Assembly (NCBI GenBank): GCA_009768925.2
Contig: VHIT02000017.1
Coordinates: 124,001 to 188,000, forward strand
DNA: 64,000 nt
Origin: Cryptosporidium bovis
Taxonomy: Eukaryota > Apicomplexa > Conoidasida > Eucoccidiorida > Cryptosporidiidae
Direction: 5' to 3'
Position numbers and translations under genes: made by a program. Of the stretch, positions 62,048 to 64,000 are shown piece by piece. Under the pieces are notes generated by a model. That model did no database searches. It had not been told where the DNA came from and saw nothing but the letters and a program-made list of their open reading frames with translations. Numbering within the stretch: the first letter of the stretch is position 1; every line of letters begins with the position of its first letter.

Positions 62048-64000
62048 ATGACGCAGAAACAAACAGAATTAAGAAGAACAAAGGGAGTGAATAGTTACAG
62101 CAATGCTCCAATGACCTTAGTATCTGATCTGAATGTATGCCATTCAAGTATTCAAAACTACAGGAGAAAATGGGATCCTTGTTTACCTATGACACTGAGG
62201 TCCCCTGTTATAGCAAAGGAGGTTGCAAATTTCAAGTCAGAAAATATGAGACAGGAAGACATGTCAGAGTTTTTTCCACTCACTCATAACAATAATTTTG
62301 TTAAGTTTGAGGCTATTTCTGATGGGAGCCAGTCTTGGAGGAAGTATCCTGCTAGAAGATTAGGTGTTGTACTATCAGGCGGACAAGCCTCTGGAGGGCA
62401 CAATGTAATTGCAGGTTTAATGTCGTACATTAAACTTTGCAATCAGAGCAGTCAACTTTTCGGATTCATTGGGGGTCCTGAGGGAATTTACACAGAAAGA
62501 TACAAGGAACTTACTCAGGAAAATATAAATACAATATTAAATCAAGGCGGATTCGATATAATATGCTCCGGTAGGAATAAAATAGAGACTGAAGAACAGA
62601 AGAAAGCATCTATGGAGGTTTGCAATAAGTTAGGCCTTCATGGATTAGTTGTTGTTGGTGGTGACGATTCAAATACAAATGCAGCGATACTTGCTGAGTA
62701 CTTTGAAAAGAATTCGTGTTCCACAGTAGTTGTTGGCTGCCCAAAAACAATAGACGGCGACCTCAAAAATGATGTAATAGAAACCTCATTTGGATACGAC
62801 ACTGCAATAAAAACATACAGTGAAGAATTAGGAAACATAATAAATGCATTAATCACAGAAAAAAATAGATACTATTTCGTGAGATTAATGGGTAGATCGG
62901 CTTCTCACATTACTTTAGAATGCGGACTCCAAATTCGTTCAAATTTAATACTTATAGGTGAGGAGATAAAAAAAGAGAATAGATCATTAATGTCTATTGT
63001 AGATGAAATAATCGAAATGGTTATTAAAAGAGAAACTAGTGGAAAGAGATATGGTATTATATTGCTTCCAGAAGGGCTTATTGAATTCATTCCAGAGTTT
63101 GAAGTTCTCATTAAAGAGTTAAATAGAATACTGTTAACAACAAATGAAAGAGATCAAATTATATCTAATCTAAGCGATGATATGAAGACGCTATTTTTAG
63201 AATTACCTATGGATGTTCAAAAACAGTTACTTCTAGAGAGGGATCCACATGGCAATGTTCAAGTAGCTAAAATTGCAACAGAAGAATTACTCGTGTATAT
63301 GGCCAAGGAAAAACTATCTAGCATGGGAAAATCTTATTTATTTAATAACGTTAGAACGCATTATTTTGGATACGAAGGGCGATGTACTCTTCCATCAAAC
63401 TTTGACGCAAATTATTGTTTTGCACTTGGAAACACTGCAGCTGCCCTTGTAGATAACAAACGTAATGGTTACATGGCAATTGTGAGAAACTTATCAGGTC
63501 ATCCAAAAGAATGGGAACCAGCTGGTTGCCCACTTACGTATATGATGAATATTGAACTTAGGAAAGGCAAGTCAGTTCCCGTAATTAAGAAATATCTTGT
63601 AGATCTAAATGGCCAGGCATACAAGGCCTATGCCCAAGTTAAATCAGAATGGAAATACAACGACCATTACAGGAATCCAGGTCCAATTCAATTTGAAGGA
63701 CCTAATTCTAATATAACTAACTATATGCTTGTTCCTCCAAAGGCAGAAGACCTTCTATCTAAAGAAGGCTGTTCATCAAATAATTGCTCGAATCTTTCTG
63801 CCTTGAGAAGCAGTGAACGGATCCAAGTATCAAAAATATTAACATCAAAGACGGCCAGATTTTATGAATATAGAGATTTTTCTTCAAAAGATAGGGAATT
63901 TGTTGGAGTTATTGAGAGAAATCTTCCCTTTCAGATAGGTAAGCACAACAATAAGACGTTGTACTTTGCAGAGGATATAAATTTTGGCTGTAATTACGAA
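62048..64000 (+). CDS. Pyrophosphate-dependent phosphofructokinase (long type), cut by window edge
   Basis: The frame is open from ATG 62048 to the last base, giving the first 651 residues. The PFK fold is clear: GVVLSGGQASGGHNVIAGLM near 106-125, GGDDS at 204-208, and PKTIDGD at 232-238. The Asp after GGD and the Lys of PKTIDGD are the residues that mark pyrophosphate rather than ATP as phosphoryl donor. FVRLMGRSASHITLECGLQ and ILLPEGL follow, and the long-type insertion (ERDPHGNVQVAKIATEELL) is present. Apicomplexan enzymes of this type are about twice as long, with a second PFK-like half, so the remainder lies to the right. It makes fructose 1,6-bisphosphate without using ATP, fitting a parasite dependent on glycolysis. 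Confidence 0.95.
   Translation, partial: MTQKQTELRRTKGVNSYSNAPMTLVSDLNVCHSSIQNYRRKWDPCLPMTLRSPVIAKEVANFKSENMRQEDMSEFFPLTHNNNFVKFEAISDGSQSWRKYPARRLGVVLSGGQASGGHNVIAGLMSYIKLCNQSSQLFGFIGGPEGIYTERYKELTQENINTILNQGGFDIICSGRNKIETEEQKKASMEVCNKLGLHGLVVVGGDDSNTNAAILAEYFEKNSCSTVVVGCPKTIDGDLKNDVIETSFGYDTAIKTYSEELGNIINALITEKNRYYFVRLMGRSASHITLECGLQIRSNLILIGEEIKKENRSLMSIVDEIIEMVIKRETSGKRYGIILLPEGLIEFIPEFEVLIKELNRILLTTNERDQIISNLSDDMKTLFLELPMDVQKQLLLERDPHGNVQVAKIATEELLVYMAKEKLSSMGKSYLFNNVRTHYFGYEGRCTLPSNFDANYCFALGNTAAALVDNKRNGYMAIVRNLSGHPKEWEPAGCPLTYMMNIELRKGKSVPVIKKYLVDLNGQAYKAYAQVKSEWKYNDHYRNPGPIQFEGPNSNITNYMLVPPKAEDLLSKEGCSSNNCSNLSALRSSERIQVSKILTSKTARFYEYRDFSSKDREFVGVIERNLPFQIGKHNNKTLYFAEDINFGCNYE

Overview
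The window looks like nuclear DNA of a Cryptosporidium species or a very close apicomplexan. It is strongly AT-rich and gene-dense. Most genes are a single exon. The few introns are mostly 54-66 nt, with GTAAGT-type donors and AG acceptors. Proteins are rich in Asn, Lys and Ile runs. A long PPi-dependent phosphofructokinase and secreted repeat proteins also fit Cryptosporidium. I cannot fix the species or chromosome from sequence alone. I see no rRNA, tRNA, CRISPR, transposon or virus-derived element.

Layout. 1-4.8 kb: the N-terminal part of an Mo25-like protein running off the left edge, a GC-elevated broken gene for a secreted protein, a spliced Rab4 GTPase and a small spliced candidate gene. 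5.8-15.6 kb: an Asn-rich protein, NAF1, ribosomal protein S2, VPS11 and a GNAT acetyltransferase. 16-25 kb: a membrane-anchored SET-like protein, VPS51, and a large type I membrane protein with about 18 GKVV-type repeats. 25-41 kb: a coiled-coil protein, a tiny membrane protein, proteasome RPN2, PP1 inhibitor-3, exosome RRP41, a Y-family DNA polymerase (eta type), ribosomal protein S11, a spliced CTP-dependent lipid kinase-like membrane protein, an SRP40/Nopp140 C-terminal-domain protein, the SNARE Bet1 and a TAF11-like protein. 41-51 kb: a secreted proline-rich repeat protein, NMD3 and a BAG6-like ubiquitin-domain protein. 51-64 kb: a METTL13/EEF1AKMT4-like methyltransferase, a short coiled-coil protein, a tandem pair of IQ-motif proteins with a C-terminal carbohydrate-binding-type fold, a spliced HYPK-like protein, COG6, and the N-terminal half of PPi-PFK cut by the right edge.

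How the genes fit together. Five encode vesicle-trafficking components (Rab4, VPS11 of HOPS/CORVET, VPS51 of GARP/EARP, Bet1, COG6). A second group serves ribosome and RNA biology (NAF1, RPS2, RPS11, NMD3, RRP41, SRP40-like). A third serves protein quality control (RPN2, BAG6-like, HYPK-like). Three products are predicted to enter the secretory pathway and carry low-complexity or repeat regions, as expected of parasite surface or exported proteins. Many intergenic regions carry GGCGCC or GGCGGGAAA motifs resembling the E2F-type promoter motif known from Cryptosporidium.

The most unusual items are the tandem IQ/CBM-like pair, the broken GC-rich secreted gene, the membrane-anchored SET-like protein and the lipid-kinase-like gene with two unusually long introns. 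I did not find a clear-cut new multi-gene system.
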